A stretch of 36,612 bases of DNA from an uncultured Odoribacter sp. (lineage in GTDB: Bacteria; Bacteroidota; Bacteroidia; Bacteroidales; Marinifilaceae): contig CALUKF010000030.1 in NCBI GenBank assembly GCA_944321145.1, positions 1 through 36,612 on the forward strand, given 5' to 3'. The notes below the pieces were generated by a model. The model had not been told where the DNA came from and searched no databases. It worked only from the letters and a program-made list of their open reading frames with translations. Below, in pieces: positions 35,099 to 36,612 of the stretch. Every line of letters begins with the position of its first letter. The first letter of the stretch is position 1. The translations under genes were made by a program, and so were the position numbers.

Positions 35099-35536
35099 TC
35101 AATCGTCGATGTCGGTCAGCTGGAAGGAGGTGTTGTAGCTGAGTTCGAGGCGGTTGTTGAGCTGCACTTCGTAGCCGCGGGAGTCGCGGTCGATTTGCAG
35201 GACTTTGGCGTCTGGGTAGAGGGAGGCGATGTGAGTCCTGATGGCTTGGGGGATGATGTCGGCGGGGACTTCAGAGAATTTGCAGTCCACGTCTTTCCAT
35301 TCGCCGTTTTTGTCGAATTCCACTTTTTCGCCGTTCACGAACATGACTTCGTAGCTTTTGTCGAAGAAGTCTCTTTCCTGCTTGGCGAGCGAGACTTGTT
35401 TGTCGGCAAAGTATTGCTTGATGAATGCCTGCGCTTTTTGCGGGAGTTGGTCTACGGTGACGGGTTTGTCGTCGTCTGCACGGGTGATGCCGATAAAGGC
35501 GAATAAACAGATTGCTAATGTCATTAATTTTTTCAT
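35099..35536 (-). CDS. Secreted PepSY-like protein
   Basis: A 145-residue periplasmic protein with signal peptide (MKKLMTLAICLFAFIGITRA). Two PepSY-like units follow: LPQKAQAFIKQYFADKQVSLAKQE...YEVMFVNGEKVEFDKNGEWKDVDC, then IPQAIRTHIASLYPDAKVLQIDRDSRGYEVQLNN. This is the family annotated as putative beta-lactamase-inhibitor-like/PepSY-like in Bacteroidales. Such genes often neighbour two-component systems, as here, and may belong to the kinase's regulon or modulate its sensing; that is inference. It has its own -7 box. Confidence 0.85.
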   Translation of the reverse strand: MKKLMTLAICLFAFIGITRADDDKPVTVDQLPQKAQAFIKQYFADKQVSLAKQERDFFDKSYEVMFVNGEKVEFDKNGEWKDVDCKFSEVPADIIPQAIRTHIASLYPDAKVLQIDRDSRGYEVQLNNRLELSYNTSFQLTDIDD

Positions 35537-35563
35537 GGCTCTAAATTTTTAAGTTTTACGGTT

Positions 35564-35571
35564 CAAAATTA
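35564..35571 (-). promoter_or_regulatory. Candidate -7 box for the PepSY-like gene
   Basis: Minus strand TAATTTTG matches TAnnTTTG, 27 bp before the start codon. No clear TTTG box lies at the usual distance. Confidence 0.55.
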
Positions 35572-35614
35572 CAGGGGAATTCTGAAAAGAATCGGGAATG
35601 GGAAGTTTTTTTCT

Positions 35615-36612
35615 TTATTTTTCCGTTTTTTCCCAGAGGAGCTCGAAGCAGTGCATGCCGTCGTAGCGGTAGGCGATGCGGATGTGGTAGAGGTGGCAGA
35701 TGGCTTGCGAGATGGAAAGCCCTAAGCCTGAGGAGTTTTGTCCCGGAGTTTTGCCTTGGTAGAATCGATGGAAGACGCGGTCGCTGTCGAGGGCTTCGGG
35801 GATGCCGGTGTTGCGGAAGGTGAGGGAACGGGGGGTTATCCGGATGTCTATTTCTCCGCCGGGGATGTTGTGGATGTAGGTGTTTTTCAGTAGGTTGGTT
35901 GCCAGTGCCGTGGCAAGCGTGGGGCTCATGTCGGCGTGGAGCTGCCCTTCTTCAGCGAGCCGGAGTCGGATGCCTTTGTAGGCGTAGATGTCTTGGTAGT
36001 CTTCGAGTTGGCGGTGGAGGATGTCGTTGAGGCATACCATGCGGTTGTCGCGGAATTGCCCGTTTTCGATTTTGGAGAGGAAGAGGAGGGATTTGTTGAG
36101 GCGGATGATGTAGGCGAGGGTTTCCTGGATTTTATTGATTTCTGCCAATTGGCGTTCGGTGGTGTCCTCTTGTTCTGCGAGCATTTCCAGGCGGTTCTGG
36201 CAGATGGCGAGGGGGGTCTGCAATTCGTGGGAGGCGTTGCCGATGAATTGTTTTTGCTGCTCGTAGATGGCTTGGTTGCGTTCGATGGTCTTTTGGGCAG
36301 CCGCGTGGAGCTTGCGGAATTCGGTGATGCCGGTTTTCAGGTCGGGGAGGGGCACTTCCTCGCCTACCGTGTAGCTGTCCAGCCATTTCAGGAGGGTGTA
36401 CAGGGGGCGCAGGCTGTCGAGGAATACCCAGATGTTGACCGATACGAGGATGACGAGCAAGGTGAGGGTGAGGGTAATCATCCAGTTGAGGATGGCGAGG
36501 CGCAAGTCCTCTTTTTCGATGCTGGGGGTGCTGACGGATAGCTAGAAGTAGTTGCCTTCGCTGTCTTTGAAAATGGTGAGCAGAATGCGGGCAGGTTCCG
36601 TCTCTTTCCGTT
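35615..36612 (-). pseudogene. Sensor histidine kinase interrupted by an in-frame TAG; runs off the window
   Basis: Downstream of the TAG (36544-36542) the frame encodes a transmembrane helix (LTLTLLVILVSVNIWVF), a linker, the HisKA motif FIGNASHELQTPLA with phosphoacceptor His, and a HATPase domain (NLLKNTYIHN, GLGLSISQAICHLY). Upstream of the TAG the same frame continues without a break to the window edge (ETEPARILLTIFKDSEGNYF). It resumes after the stop (LSVSTPSIEKEDLR), the usual extracytoplasmic sensor segment of this kinase family. The TAG therefore falls inside the gene, probably by a GAG-to-TAG change. Either the gene is dead, or the downstream part is made from an internal start such as ATG 36481, giving a kinase without its sensor. 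A sequencing error is possible. Confidence 0.8.

Overview
The window comes from a member of the order Bacteroidales. Evidence: near-consensus Bacteroidales promoters (a TTTG box, then TAnnTTTG) lie before many genes; a lipoprotein-type TamA (TamL) sits beside TamB; there is a fimbrillin/GLUG lipoprotein operon; and the tryptophanase, PepSY-like and thi genes are of Bacteroidales type. The genus cannot be fixed from this sequence. Most genes are moderately to strongly GC-rich. A block at about 23.1-27.2 kb is clearly AT-richer.

Layout. 1-886: non-coding, repeat-bearing upstream region of tnaA. 887-2266: tryptophanase. 2333-3700 (minus): TrmH/SpoU rRNA methyltransferase and an outer-membrane beta-barrel protein. 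3757-13461 (plus): a NarL-type two-component pair, a sugar nucleotidyltransferase, TamB and TamL, with an eleven-unit array of 23-bp palindromic repeats in the tamB-tamL gap. 13509-17745 (minus): three fimbria-type lipoproteins. 17950-18858 (minus): phosphate acyltransferase (Ptb family) without a kinase partner. 19030-22277 (minus): manA, MFS sugar transporter and ROK kinase, a likely mannose/hexose uptake operon. 22374-23087 (minus): ThiF.

23120-24050 (minus): three genes fused by ATGA overlaps, DUF3791 - DUF3990 (ADP-ribosyltransferase-like) - DUF3791, which look like a toxin-antitoxin-style module. 24737-26999 (plus): a HEPN-domain protein, a leucine-rich-repeat lipoprotein and a small membrane protein. 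27247-33131 (minus): thiS-thiC-(TenI/ThiD/ThiE fusion)-thiG-thiH behind a TPP riboswitch. 33657-34835 (minus): MFS transporter. 34911-35071: MITE-like structured element. 35099-35536 (minus): PepSY-like secreted protein. 35615-36612 (minus): sensor histidine kinase interrupted by an in-frame TAG and cut by the window edge.

The thi genes supply both halves of thiamine phosphate: ThiC and the ThiD domain make the pyrimidine; ThiS, ThiF, ThiG and ThiH make the thiazole; the ThiE domain joins them. Here thiF is cut off from the rest by about 4 kb of AT-rich accessory DNA carrying the ART-like triad and the HEPN gene. That accessory block is the best candidate for a poorly described system in the window. 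The 23-bp palindrome array is the most striking non-coding structure.
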